Assembly: GCF_000820515.1 (NCBI RefSeq)
Contig: NZ_JXDG01000047.1
Span: 17,056-81,055, forward strand
DNA length: 64,000 nucleotides
Reading direction: 5' to 3'
Origin: Pseudomonas batumici
GTDB lineage: Bacteria; Pseudomonadota; Gammaproteobacteria; Pseudomonadales; Pseudomonadaceae
Shown here in pieces: positions 1 through 8,952 of this stretch (within the stretch, counting starts at the first letter, position 1; each line of letters starts with the position of its first letter). The notes beneath the pieces were generated by a model. The model was not told where the DNA came from, did no database searches, and saw only the letters and a list, made by a program, of their open reading frames with translations. The translations under genes were made by a program, and so were the position numbers.

Positions 1-735
1 CGCGACGGGCGTGATGCCGAGCCGTTCCCGCCGATCCTTGGCATGCAGCAGATAGGCAGCCAGGGCATTCTTGCCCAGCAGGCTGTCACGGAGTGACTGG
101 TCTGCGCTGACCAGCGCCTTGGGCAGCCTCTGGCTGGCCTGGAGCGCCAGGCTATTGGGCAAACCGCCGGCACCGTACATCGAAACGAACAGCAGGTTCG
201 AGAGTGCCGCGCAACGGCTGGGAATCTCTGGCGTGTGCCGATCCCAGCCAGGCACCCAGGCGTCCGATCCCGGGACCTTGCCCGCCCAGTCGGGCACCGG
301 CTCGTTCCAGAACGCGACCAGCTGTGCCTTGAACACTTCGAGCAGGGCATCGCCCCAATGATTGAGCGTCGCGCCCAACCGCTTCAGGTCCACCGTAGCG
401 ATGGCAACCTCGACCTGCGAGCCGGGTGCCCGGCTCACCAGTATCGAATCGGGAGCGTCATAACGCGGGCTCCAACCCTCGCTGAAGCGGCGCAACAAGA
501 CTTCGGACAAGCCGCTGTACCGATAACGGGATGCCGGCTCCCGCTCGCCCAGCCAAAGGGTTTCAGCCTGGATCCGTTGCCCCTGGACCCTGAGGTCGGG
601 AGCGTGTTGGTCCAGCGCCGCCTGCACCAGCGAGCCCACCACCGACGACAGGGTCGGTCGAGCGGCGAAGAGCGCGCGGGCAGTGTTTCGGTAGTGCTGA
701 AGTGAAGTCTCCAGCGAGGTCGGCAGGGAGATCAT
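1..735 (-). CDS. DUF6543-type large protein, N-terminal part (cut by window edge)
   Basis: An open minus-strand frame begins with ATG at 733-735 and runs off the left edge without a stop, giving 245 codons (MISLPTSLETSLQHYRNT...). A modest Shine-Dalgarno (AAGGA) lies about 10 nt upstream. The N-terminus resembles that of the next upstream gene on the same strand: a loop of the type 'F.ARPTLSSVVGSLVQAALDQH', then 'LRVQGQ', then 'YRYSGLSEVLLRRF', matching the start of the 1,613-aa protein (VATPLVQGVLDEHY, then YYSLSEVMVERF). The two are therefore tandem paralogues with an 80-bp gap, probably one transcript. Large Pseudomonas proteins of this type carry PF20178/DUF6543, annotated as a dermonecrotic-toxin domain. 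The C-terminus and any effector domain lie outside the window, so the function is unknown. Confidence 0.75.
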   Translation of the reverse strand, partial: MISLPTSLETSLQHYRNTARALFAARPTLSSVVGSLVQAALDQHAPDLRVQGQRIQAETLWLGEREPASRYRYSGLSEVLLRRFSEGWSPRYDAPDSILVSRAPGSQVEVAIATVDLKRLGATLNHWGDALLEVFKAQLVAFWNEPVPDWAGKVPGSDAWVPGWDRHTPEIPSRCAALSNLLFVSMYGAGGLPNSLALQASQRLPKALVSADQSLRDSLLGKNALAAYLLHAKDRRERLGITPVA

Positions 736-815
736 GAGGCCGCAATCCTTGACGTGGGAAAGCGGCCAGCTAACAAGAGCCCGTGAGCCCTCGGGCGGTA
801 GCGGGGTATACCGCG

Positions 816-3800
816 TTACCCGGCTTGATCACCGGGCTTGGCGAGCACCGGGAAAAAATGCTGTTGCGCCGCGGCCAGGTCGATCCGACTGCGATAAATC
901 TGCAACGCCAGGTTGGCATTACCGCCCTGCCCCGTCTGGATTTTCTTGAAGGCCTTTTCCTGCTCCAGCGACTGGTATTTGCCGCCGAGCTTGCGCTGCT
1001 CGAGGGTTTTCAGGTGGCCGGCGCCGAAGGCCGAGTCGAGTGCCGACACGCTCGGGTAGTGAAAGTGCGCGTACCACAGCGGCCTGCCGTCCTTGTCGAG
1101 CAACGCATACTCCTGCAGGAAGTCATGCTTGCCGAGCGGGATCCGCTCGCCTTCCTTGCGGATGGTCACTTCGCCCAGCGCCAACAGGTAGTCGATACGC
1201 GACATTTCCGGCGGGTTGGCCTTGATCGCGAGGATCCGTGCGTACTGCCCGGAAGCCCGCAGTCTCGGTGCCGCGTCACGCAGTTGCCGCACCACCGCCT
1301 GGGCATTCCTCACCCGCTCCGGGTTGCGCGGCGGCGTTTGCGCAACGCCCAGGAGCTTGTCGATCTCCGTGGCCTGGTGCTCCATGGCCTCGGCCTGCAA
1401 GCGCAGGATGTCCTCCTGCGCCCTGGGCGCATTGGAACGCACGGCCTGCCTCATGACCCGGTCGATCGCCGACGCTTCGTCGTTAAGCAACTGACGCCCG
1501 TTGGACACCCGTTTTTCCAGGCCGACCTCGGGCCTGATCACCGCAGGCTTGGCCGGCTTTTCCGGGACGACGACCGCCTCCCAGAGTCCATCGGCGGTAT
1601 TTTGCCGGTAGGTCTCGATCACCCGCCCATGGACATCGCTGACCTGCACGGTCTCTTCGCCATCCGCCGATGGCGGTGACTGGACCTCACCGGACAACAC
1701 TTGTCGGTGACGCGTACGGATGACCTTTCTCGTGGTCTTTTTCACCGATGGGCCGGCAACAGCCCTGGGCGGCAGTTCCCAATCATCGCTGCCCAGCAAC
1801 AGGCGCAGATCTTCCCGGGTATCCTGGATAACGCCCTTCAGCGACGCGAGCACCCGATCCAGCTTTTCCGTGGGCAAGCGACGATCGGTCAGCGTTGCCA
1901 GATAGAACTCGAGCTTTTCCTGAAAATCACTGGATTGCTCGACCACCGACTCCAGCAACTCGATACGCTCGCCGGCCAACAGTTTGCCCTCCTCAAGGGC
2001 ATCGAGGGACGAGTAATAGGACACATGCAAGCGCTCGAACTGATCCCAGATCTCATTGAACAGCTCGAGCCCGAGATGCTCGGGCTCGAGCTCGCCCAGG
2101 GCAAAACGGTTCTTCAACTGTGCAATTTTCCAGGCACGGACTTCCACCTCGATGGAACCCCAGCCGACGGTTGCAATCACCCTCTGATAGCTTTCGCGGC
2201 CGTCGCGTATCTGTCTCAGTTGATCGAGCCAGCCCCGCTGCTCAAGGGCCCAGTCGACCGCCTTGTCCGTGGCCGCGGCATCAATCTCCCACTCGGCCTG
2301 CATAACCGCCGGATCCGGCTGCTCGTCAGGCCGCAGGGAAAGCTTCAAATAGGGCCGCCCGATTCTTTCCAGCAACCAGGTTTGCTGGGCATGAAGCAAC
2401 GTCTGCAGTCCAATCACCCCATTTTCCAGCGCATTGATCTGAAAGGGCCGCACGGCCTTGATCAGCCGGGTATCGGCCATCAACTTTTTGCTCAGGTCCA
2501 GTTGTTGGCGGTAGTTCTGCAGATCGGCTTCCAGCAAGGCGGTCATCTCGCGAAGCAGTTCGGTTCGACGCTCGTAGGTGACCCGCTTGGCCGTCTCGCC
2601 AACAGTCGCCAGCCTCCAGCGCTTGACACTGCTGCTGACCGACGGTTCGCTATCCTTGATCTGCTGGTTGAGTAATATCAGTGCTCCGCGCTCCTCGTCG
2701 AGGGTTTGCGCTCCACGGGCCGGGGCCCGCTTGGGCGGGCTGCCACCGCGCAAACGCATATCCAGGCTCCAGCGCCCCTGTTCGTCGCTACGCACCCAGG
2801 GTCCGGCATTGCCGTGACCGTCGACGATTCTGATGCCGTCTTCGTCGGCCTCCCAGGCCACCTCGTAAAGATCGCCCTGGATCAAGGCACACCATTTGCC
2901 CTTGCCGGCATCCTCGATATGCACCAAGCCCCGAGCCGGTCCCGAGTCCGCCACGCGGCCCAGTTCGGCCAAGGCCGATGCCGGCTTGTCAAACCCGCGC
3001 AGACGATAGGCGCGAACCCGCCTCATCAGCGAATCGGGGATTGGCCAACCCGACATTGACCACGCACTCAGTTGGGCATGGGGCAAGTCGGGCAGCCGCG
3101 CGATGGTCGGCGCGGGCAACGGCTCCGCGCGCGGCGGCTCAGGCCTTTGCAACGGCGGCACCTCGGCTTCGTCCGGGGCGGAAGCGGCGCGATAGTGCAG
3201 CAGCAGGGCCGCGAGATTGAACAACAGGTCCGCCGCCCCCGCCGACTGTTCCGCGCGATTGTCGCTGTCCAGCGCCCGCAGATCGTCATGGCCGATCTTC
3301 AGGATCACCAGCCAGCCGAGCACCTCCACCAGACGCCCGACATAGGGCAACAGCCCGGCAAACGGCAGTTGGGTAATGCCCAGCAACACCTGCCAGGCGC
3401 CCTCCTTCCAGTCCGCCCAGCGCTGCTCGGCATTGGACACCGATTGCCGGTCAGCCTGCTCGACCTGGGCCTTGACCATGGCGGCGAAGATCGCCGACAG
3501 AGAGTCACCTTCGACTGAGCCCTCGGCGAGCGTCGCGGGGACGGGCCTGGACGGTGCCGGCGCGAACTCGTCGCCGCCCAGGAACTGCTGGATATGCGGC
3601 GCATCGAAGCCCCCGTGGTCATAACGCTGACGTGCCGTTTCGGTCATCCAGGTCAGGACGCTGCGCTGCAGATCGCCGGGCTGGCGGATCGCGGCGAGCA
3701 ACGCCTGGCGGGTTTCGAACTGGCGCAGCGGCTGTTGCAGGAACAACGGGCGGTACAGGATCAACGGGCCGCGGCTCATATCCCGTGGACCGATAAGGAA

Positions 3801-5657
3801 CATCGCCTGCACCTCGTCAGCCCGCCAGTCGGCCCTGGCCTTGAACGCCAGGGGCCGCAGGACGATTTCCACGGCGTCGACAAACCGGCCCGGACCCGCC
3901 GGCTGGACCAGCGCCTGCACGTAACGAAAGCCGTCGACGCTAAACCCCGACTCGCCCTTGATCTTCAACTCCAGGGCCTGGAGCGGCAAACGCACCCGCC
4001 ACTGCGCGACGAACAAGGCCTCGCGCCGCCGGGCCTCGGCAATGTTAGTAATAAGCTGTTCCTTGAGCAGGTCCGGGTAGGCTTGGCCAATGTCGGCGCG
4101 GGTCACCAGGCCGCGCAGGTAATCCGGAGTCATCCACTGCGGGACGGGCTCCGGCAGCCCGCGCGCTTCGAGGCGAATCCGCATACCGGTATGGCGCATG
4201 CCCCCCAGGTTGGCCAATGCCAGTTCCACCAGCGTCATGTCGACCTGTACCGTGACCTGCGCCTGTTGCGGGTCAAGGGTCTGGGCTGCGCTATAGTCGA
4301 GCTTATCGATATTGAGCTTGACGGCATTCGGGTCGATAACGGTGGCCGTCGGATGGTCCTCGCGCATCAGCGCCTGCAGCCGCCGTGCGGCAAACTCATT
4401 GAGGGTACCGATGTCTTCGAGGTAATGCCGGCCTGCGGACTCACACTGCTGGCGCGCCAGTTCGCGAAGCAGACCGCTGTAGCTTGAACGATCGGCCACC
4501 GAGGCATCCAGCAGCCAGTCCGGCAGCGATGCGCTCGTCAAGCCCAGGGCCGCCGGGCCGCAACGCTCTTGCCTGAGCACCTGGAAGCGCGTGGCATCAT
4601 AGGTTCTCGCGGGCACGGCGAACCACCGGCCCGGATCGGTAATGTCGTTCACCCAACGCTGAAGATGAGCCCTGGCCTCCCAGTCGCCCGGAGGCGTCGC
4701 GCTCAGCGCCTGCAATTGATATTCGAGCAAGCCTTTTGCCAGGCTGTCGCCGATCACTTCGGCGGGTTCATTCCAGCGCCAGACGAGCGACCCCCTGATT
4801 TCCAGATTGCGCCCGGCTATCCGGCTGCCGATCAGCATCGCGACCAGATCGGCACTGTCCGGCTTGCCCTGGCGCAGGCCGCCTTCGCCCGGATGAAAGT
4901 AAAGCGGATAGGGCATTGGCTGCAGATTCTCTTCATAGCGCATGAAGTCGATCACCGGAAACAACTCCGGGTAGCGTCGCCCCTGGGCATCCACGCTGAA
5001 AACCCGGGTCTCGAAGGCGCGAATATCCAGCGTCGGGCTTTCGTCCTGGGCGTCGCCAGGCGAGTAGCCCATGTAGAACGGCAGCCGACTCAGGTCGGGA
5101 AGCCCGCTGCGGCCAGGCGTCTGCCCCGGAACGAGCAAGCGTCCGATCGCGGCCGCCAGCCGCGCCCAGCGGCTCGGCCCGTGCCCCTCCGGCGATTGAT
5201 TCCAACGCGCGATCAGTTGCTGTTTCAGGTTTTCCAGCAGCCGTGACCGCGCCGCCTGGTCCAGTCGCTTGAGCAGCCCGTCGAGATCGATCGCCAGGGG
5301 TTTCTCCGCTGCCGGTGGCTGCTCGCGCCAGAGCAGGTTATGCGTCTCCAGACGCAAGCTCCTGGAAGCCCCCCAGACCGGGACCCGCAGGGCGAAGCGC
5401 TCGACCATGACCTCACTGAGGCTGTAGTAATGATGCCCTGCCGGGGCACCGTCGATACCCTCGGCCAATACCCAATAGGGCACGGCGAGGCGCACCCGCT
5501 CGGCCGACAGGTCGAATTCGGCATAGTGTTCGTCCAACACGCCCTGGACCAGCGGGGTCGCGACCGAGAGCAAAGAGGGAGGGTCGGCAAAAAGTGCTTT
5601 GGCGACCAAGGTCGGATGCATGGATGGGCTGTCCGGAACCGGCGACTGCGTTGACAT
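816..5657 (-). CDS. large DUF6543 ('dermonecrotic toxin domain') protein, 1613 aa
   Basis: A very large single ORF. The ATG at 5655-5657 has a good Shine-Dalgarno (GAGGA, about 8 nt upstream). The first ~650 residues fit the DUF6543 type common in big Pseudomonas secreted or toxin-like proteins. At about residues 750-825 there are two hydrophobic stretches (LLGITQLPFAGLLPYV; LLFNLAALLLHY) separated by a charged loop, a pattern also seen in the NEL protein at 36.6 kb. A wrapped repeat-like module follows at about residues 910-970 ('GLVHIED..KGKWCALIQGDLYEV...GPWVRSDEQGRW'). The C-terminal half is charged and helical, probably coiled-coil. It ends in a conserved tail (PLWYAHFHYPS ... QHFFPVLAKP). 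There is no signal peptide and I recognise no catalytic motif. It lies immediately upstream of a paralogue on the same strand. It could be a secreted toxin/effector or a contact-delivered protein; the biochemical function is unknown. Confidence 0.8.
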   Translation of the reverse strand: MSTQSPVPDSPSMHPTLVAKALFADPPSLLSVATPLVQGVLDEHYAEFDLSAERVRLAVPYWVLAEGIDGAPAGHHYYSLSEVMVERFALRVPVWGASRSLRLETHNLLWREQPPAAEKPLAIDLDGLLKRLDQAARSRLLENLKQQLIARWNQSPEGHGPSRWARLAAAIGRLLVPGQTPGRSGLPDLSRLPFYMGYSPGDAQDESPTLDIRAFETRVFSVDAQGRRYPELFPVIDFMRYEENLQPMPYPLYFHPGEGGLRQGKPDSADLVAMLIGSRIAGRNLEIRGSLVWRWNEPAEVIGDSLAKGLLEYQLQALSATPPGDWEARAHLQRWVNDITDPGRWFAVPARTYDATRFQVLRQERCGPAALGLTSASLPDWLLDASVADRSSYSGLLRELARQQCESAGRHYLEDIGTLNEFAARRLQALMREDHPTATVIDPNAVKLNIDKLDYSAAQTLDPQQAQVTVQVDMTLVELALANLGGMRHTGMRIRLEARGLPEPVPQWMTPDYLRGLVTRADIGQAYPDLLKEQLITNIAEARRREALFVAQWRVRLPLQALELKIKGESGFSVDGFRYVQALVQPAGPGRFVDAVEIVLRPLAFKARADWRADEVQAMFLIGPRDMSRGPLILYRPLFLQQPLRQFETRQALLAAIRQPGDLQRSVLTWMTETARQRYDHGGFDAPHIQQFLGGDEFAPAPSRPVPATLAEGSVEGDSLSAIFAAMVKAQVEQADRQSVSNAEQRWADWKEGAWQVLLGITQLPFAGLLPYVGRLVEVLGWLVILKIGHDDLRALDSDNRAEQSAGAADLLFNLAALLLHYRAASAPDEAEVPPLQRPEPPRAEPLPAPTIARLPDLPHAQLSAWSMSGWPIPDSLMRRVRAYRLRGFDKPASALAELGRVADSGPARGLVHIEDAGKGKWCALIQGDLYEVAWEADEDGIRIVDGHGNAGPWVRSDEQGRWSLDMRLRGGSPPKRAPARGAQTLDEERGALILLNQQIKDSEPSVSSSVKRWRLATVGETAKRVTYERRTELLREMTALLEADLQNYRQQLDLSKKLMADTRLIKAVRPFQINALENGVIGLQTLLHAQQTWLLERIGRPYLKLSLRPDEQPDPAVMQAEWEIDAAATDKAVDWALEQRGWLDQLRQIRDGRESYQRVIATVGWGSIEVEVRAWKIAQLKNRFALGELEPEHLGLELFNEIWDQFERLHVSYYSSLDALEEGKLLAGERIELLESVVEQSSDFQEKLEFYLATLTDRRLPTEKLDRVLASLKGVIQDTREDLRLLLGSDDWELPPRAVAGPSVKKTTRKVIRTRHRQVLSGEVQSPPSADGEETVQVSDVHGRVIETYRQNTADGLWEAVVVPEKPAKPAVIRPEVGLEKRVSNGRQLLNDEASAIDRVMRQAVRSNAPRAQEDILRLQAEAMEHQATEIDKLLGVAQTPPRNPERVRNAQAVVRQLRDAAPRLRASGQYARILAIKANPPEMSRIDYLLALGEVTIRKEGERIPLGKHDFLQEYALLDKDGRPLWYAHFHYPSVSALDSAFGAGHLKTLEQRKLGGKYQSLEQEKAFKKIQTGQGGNANLALQIYRSRIDLAAAQQHFFPVLAKPGDQAG

Positions 5658-5848
5658 GGTTGACGTCCTCGTTCGAATGATGGGAACGAGTCGTTACCTG
5701 ACGCACCTGTTGCCCGGCCACGACTCCTGGAGGATTCAACCCCGCGGAGAAACATCGCGTGCGGTAAACAGATAGGCCCTCTTGCGCCAGAAGGCCCTGT
5801 TGGGTACTGACGAATGTGCAGTACCGGGGAATGTGCGGGACGCTGGCG

Positions 5849-6340
5849 CTACAGGTATTTGTTCCAGAACAGCATCCGGCCGTGCTCCGGATCGAGCTGC
5901 GCGCCGCTGAAACCGAACTTCCTGTAGGAGGCCTGGGCCACGGCGTTGCCTTCCAGTACCTCCAGGGTGATCTTGCAGCAGCCGCGCTGGCGGGCGATGT
6001 CCTCGACCTTCTGCAGCATCCTCTGGCTCAGCCCCAAACCGCGAAACTTGCTCATCACCACGACGTCATGCACGTTCACCAAGGGGCGACAGGCAAAGGT
6101 GGAAAAACCTTCGAAGCAGTTCACCAGCCCCGCCGGCTCGCCACCGACAAACGCCAGCACACTGAATGCGTGGGGCCGTTTGGCCAACTCGCCGGGCAAC
6201 TGCTGCAGCACATCCGGTGCCAGGGCCTGACCGCCGCCCATCGGGTCTTGGGCATAGTGATTGAGCACCAGCGCAATGGCCTCGGCGTGAATCGGGTTGG
6301 TGTAGCTCGCTTGCAATACCAGTACGTCCGCAACGTCCAT
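5849..6340 (-). CDS. GNAT-family N-acetyltransferase, 163 aa
   Basis: I chose the ATG at 6338-6340 (MDVADVLVLQAS) because GAGGAT lies 6 nt upstream; the longer frame from 6460 has no support. The protein has the GNAT order: substrate-side N-terminus, a central strand 'NVHDVVVMSKFRGLGLSQRML' with the acetyl-CoA pyrophosphate-binding R/Q-x-x-G-x-G/A signature (FRGLGL), and the C-terminal 'NAVAQASYRKFGF' helix-strand typical of the fold. GNATs transfer acetyl from acetyl-CoA to amines on small molecules or proteins; the substrate here cannot be read from sequence. It stands alone between the DUF6543 genes and the stress-protein cluster, all on the same strand. The protein is expected to be cytoplasmic. 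Confidence 0.85.
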   Translation of the reverse strand: MDVADVLVLQASYTNPIHAEAIALVLNHYAQDPMGGGQALAPDVLQQLPGELAKRPHAFSVLAFVGGEPAGLVNCFEGFSTFACRPLVNVHDVVVMSKFRGLGLSQRMLQKVEDIARQRGCCKITLEVLEGNAVAQASYRKFGFSGAQLDPEHGRMLFWNKYL

Positions 6341-6504
6341 GTTTATCCTCGCAGAAAGCATCGATCGGGATGATCGAATTTCAGGCCCCCCGATAATAAG
6401 CATGCCGGCCCCAGGAAACGAAGGAAAATTCATGCACCGCCCCTTCGTCAAAACCGGCAAGCCTCGTGCAATCGGCCCGTTTGCTCCGGATGGCAGGCTG
6501 GAAC

Positions 6505-7392
6505 TCAGTCAGGCCTGACCGTCAGCACACTGCATTCGGGAATCAGCAGGGTCCGTTCGGTGGTATCGCCAATCAGCTTGCCCAGGCCCTTGGGCTGGAC
6601 CGAACCCATCACCACCACATCGATGGCGTTGTCATGGACATAGTCGGTGATCACACCCACTGGCGACCCCATCAGGAAATGCCGGCATTCGGCTGGCACG
6701 CCATAGTCGTCCGCCAGCCTGGCGAACGGCTCCAGCAAGGCGGCCCGCAACTCGTCGACCCAGACCATGGTGACACTGGGGTCAGCCATGAACGCCGGCG
6801 ACAGATCGTAGGCATACAGCAAGTGCAGTTCGGCGTTGCATTGCAGCGCCAGGGCCTCGGCCTCTCGGATGATCTTGCGATTGAACTCGGTGATGCCATC
6901 GTCCCCCGTGGAAGTGTCGACGGTCGCCACCACTCGCCGGGGCAACGCCGAGGCGATCTGGTTGACCAGGTGCACCGGCACCGGGCTTTCCTGCAGCAGC
7001 TGCCAATCCAGCGGGGTAGTGAAGACCCGCTTGAGCAAGGGTTCCAGGTAGACGTCCTTGATCAGCAGGTCGGGCTTGATCTCGCGGGCGTGGACCAGGA
7101 TGTCGCGCAATGGATGGGGGCTCCAGATCGCTTCGGTGGTCAACTGCAAGCCACTGTTGCGCAAACTCTCGGTCGCCCCCTCCAGCCAGATCCGGTATTT
7201 GTCCATGTACGTCGCCCGGGCCTGTTCATCCATGCCCGATTCGATCAGGTGAATGCGCGGCGGCGGCTGGACCAGCGCGGTGATATGCAAGGCCGCGCCG
7301 CTGGCGGTTGCCAGGGCGGCAGCCCGCCTGACAGCCGGAGAATGGGGCAGGTGCTGATCGGTGATCAGCAGCAGACGCTGGTACTGACTCAT
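6505..7392 (-). CDS. universal stress protein, tandem UspA domains, 295 aa
   Basis: Start ATG at 7390-7392 (MSQYQRLLLITD), preceded by AGGAGGT. Two UspA domains follow each other: about 1-150 (RLLLITDQHLPHSPAVRRA ... IKPDLLIKDVY ... PVPVHLV) and about 155-295 (RRVVATVDTSTGDDG ... AIDVVVMGSVQPKGLGKLIGDTTERTL). The second contains the ATP-type G-2x-G-9x-G-(S/T) region in a recognisable form (MGSVQPKGLGKLIGDTTE). Such proteins help Pseudomonas survive oxygen or energy limitation; several are ANR-controlled. A perfect TTGAT-N4-ATCAA box lies about 130 bp upstream at 7522-7535, between this gene and the divergent alcohol dehydrogenase, so low-oxygen induction is likely. A second USP of the same architecture lies at 10.5 kb. 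Confidence 0.93.
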   Translation of the reverse strand: MSQYQRLLLITDQHLPHSPAVRRAAALATASGAALHITALVQPPPRIHLIESGMDEQARATYMDKYRIWLEGATESLRNSGLQLTTEAIWSPHPLRDILVHAREIKPDLLIKDVYLEPLLKRVFTTPLDWQLLQESPVPVHLVNQIASALPRRVVATVDTSTGDDGITEFNRKIIREAEALALQCNAELHLLYAYDLSPAFMADPSVTMVWVDELRAALLEPFARLADDYGVPAECRHFLMGSPVGVITDYVHDNAIDVVVMGSVQPKGLGKLIGDTTERTLLIPECSVLTVRPD

Positions 7393-7521
7393 GACATACC
7401 TCCTTGGACCGGATGTCTGGGGCGCCAGGCAGCAGGCGACGACTTCACATGGCATGATTGAAAGTGGTCGCCCGAAAAGAATCGCTCACCCTCGATTCTG
7501 CAGTGACCGGCCGACAGGGCC

Positions 7522-7535
7522 TTGATCTACATCAA
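7522..7535. promoter_or_regulatory. ANR/FNR box, perfect consensus (USP side)
   Basis: TTGATCTACATCAA is an exact match to the FNR/ANR consensus TTGAT-N4-ATCAA. It lies in the divergent gap between the universal stress protein (start 7392) and the alcohol dehydrogenase (start 7674). It is nearer the likely promoter of the stress gene, assuming a ~90-nt leader. Confidence 0.85.
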
Positions 7536-7594
7536 ATACCGACGGCTGGCCTCCATGGCCGGCATGCAATCCACCGACCCGGTGCGATCTCGAC

Positions 7595-7608
7595 TTGACC
7601 TGCGTCAA
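7595..7608. promoter_or_regulatory. ANR/FNR box (ADH side)
   Basis: TTGACCTGCGTCAA is a perfect dyad of the variant TTGAC-N4-GTCAA, tolerated by ANR/FNR/DNR proteins. Its centre is about 72 bp upstream of the alcohol dehydrogenase ATG. If the transcript starts near 7643, this would be the usual class II activating position (about -41.5). Confidence 0.75.
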
Positions 7609-7673
7609 ACCGCCGCAAGCGCATTGTCGCAGGATGAACGCTCAACCCGGTCCTACTGGTGGAGAGCGAAATC

Positions 7674-8747
7674 ATGGAGATGATGAAAGCGGCGGTATTT
7701 GTCGAAAAAAACCGGATCGTGCTGCAGGACAAGCCTGTCCCGCCGATCGGTCCCCTGGATGCGCTGATCCGCATCACCACCACGACGATCTGCGGCACCG
7801 ACGTGCATATCCTCAAGGGCGAATACCCGGTGGCACCGGGGCTGACCATCGGCCATGAGCCCGTGGGCATCATCGAAAAACTCGGCTCGGCGGTCAGCGG
7901 TTTCCATGAGGGCCAGCGGGTCATCGCCGGTGCCATCACTCCCAGCGGCCACAGTTACGCCTGCCTGTGCGGCTGCTCATCCCAGGATGGCCCGGACAAC
8001 GCCCACGGGTTCAAGGCCACCGGCGGCTGGAAGTTCGGCAACCTGATCGATGGCTGCCAGGCCGAGTACGTGCGGGTACCCGATGCCATGGCCAACCTCA
8101 GCCCGGTGCCGGACGGCCTGAGCGACGAGCAAGTGCTGATGTGCCCGGACATCATGTCCACCGGCTTCAGCGGCGCCGAACGGGCCGGGATCCAGATCGG
8201 CGACAGCGTGGTGGTCTTCGCCCTCGGCCCGATCGGACTGTGCGCCGTGGCCGGGGCCAGGCTCAAGGGCGCGAGCACCATTATCGGCGTCGACTCGATC
8301 AAGGTCCGCCAGGACATGGCGCGCCGCCTCGGCGCAACCCATATCGTCGACTTCACCCAGGGCGATCCGGTCGAGCAGATCATGGCCCTGACCCGGGGCC
8401 GGGGCGTCGATGCCGCCATCGAGGCCTTGGGCATCCAGGCCACGTTCGAATCGGCCCTGCGCGTCCTGCGTCCGGGTGGCTGTCTCTCGAGTCTGGGGGT
8501 CTATTCCTCCGACCTGCGGATTCCGCTGGATGCCTTCAGTGCCGGGCTGGGGGACAAACAGATCATCACCACCCTCTGCCCCGGCGGCAAGGAACGCATG
8601 CGCCGGCTGATGGACGTGGTGGCCTCCGGCAGCGTCGACCTCAAGCCACTGGTGACCCATCGCTTCAAACTGGACGATATCGAGGCGGCCTATGAACTGT
8701 TCGCCCATCAGCGCGACGGCGTCATGAAAGTGGCCATTACGCCGTGA
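7674..8747 (+). CDS. zinc-dependent secondary alcohol dehydrogenase family protein, 357 aa
   Basis: The ATG at 7674 follows GGAG at 7660-7663; the longer frame begins with GTG at 7659 and has no better ribosome site. It is a medium-chain dehydrogenase/reductase. The catalytic zinc ligands are visible as Cys40 (ICGTDVH), His61-Glu62 (GHEPVG) and Asp159 (CPDIMSTGF). The Asp ligand and the phrases 'GGWKFGNLIDG', 'LCPGGKERMR' and 'LVTHRF' match the tetrameric secondary-alcohol (isopropanol) dehydrogenase family from clostridia. The Rossmann motif is 'FALGPIGLCAVAGA'. The acidic end of the second strand (GVDSIK) argues for NAD+ rather than NADP+. A role in fermentative or redox balancing under low oxygen fits the FNR boxes upstream and the regulator downstream. 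The natural substrate is unknown. Confidence 0.9.
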   Translation: MEMMKAAVFVEKNRIVLQDKPVPPIGPLDALIRITTTTICGTDVHILKGEYPVAPGLTIGHEPVGIIEKLGSAVSGFHEGQRVIAGAITPSGHSYACLCGCSSQDGPDNAHGFKATGGWKFGNLIDGCQAEYVRVPDAMANLSPVPDGLSDEQVLMCPDIMSTGFSGAERAGIQIGDSVVVFALGPIGLCAVAGARLKGASTIIGVDSIKVRQDMARRLGATHIVDFTQGDPVEQIMALTRGRGVDAAIEALGIQATFESALRVLRPGGCLSSLGVYSSDLRIPLDAFSAGLGDKQIITTLCPGGKERMRRLMDVVASGSVDLKPLVTHRFKLDDIEAAYELFAHQRDGVMKVAITP

Positions 8748-8756
8748 AGCACAACG

Positions 8757-8784
8757 CCGCCGGTCGGATCGCTCCGGCCGGCGG
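8757..8784 (+). terminator. GC-rich hairpin after the alcohol dehydrogenase
   Basis: CCGCCGG at 8757-8763 pairs with CCGGCGG at 8778-8784 around a 14-nt loop, starting 10 bp after the ADH stop codon. No T-run follows, so it may only stabilise the 3' end or act as a weak terminator. Confidence 0.45.
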
Positions 8785-8952
8785 GCACAGGGTCAGCATG
8801 GAACAAGGCCTGGCTGCGCAATCTGCGCAGGGGTGCGTGCTTGATTTATCTCGAACAATCGATCACAACTGCTAGGCTCATCCGACGACCACCTGTTTTA
8901 TCGGTATTCCAATCCGGGACGGACACTCTCCTCCTGATGCAGAGGAATTCCA

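Noticed and set aside
783..1679. Long open frame on the plus strand inside the 1,613-aa gene
   Set aside because: It is the complement of a strongly coding minus-strand gene with high GC; its protein shows no domain and it has no ribosome site.
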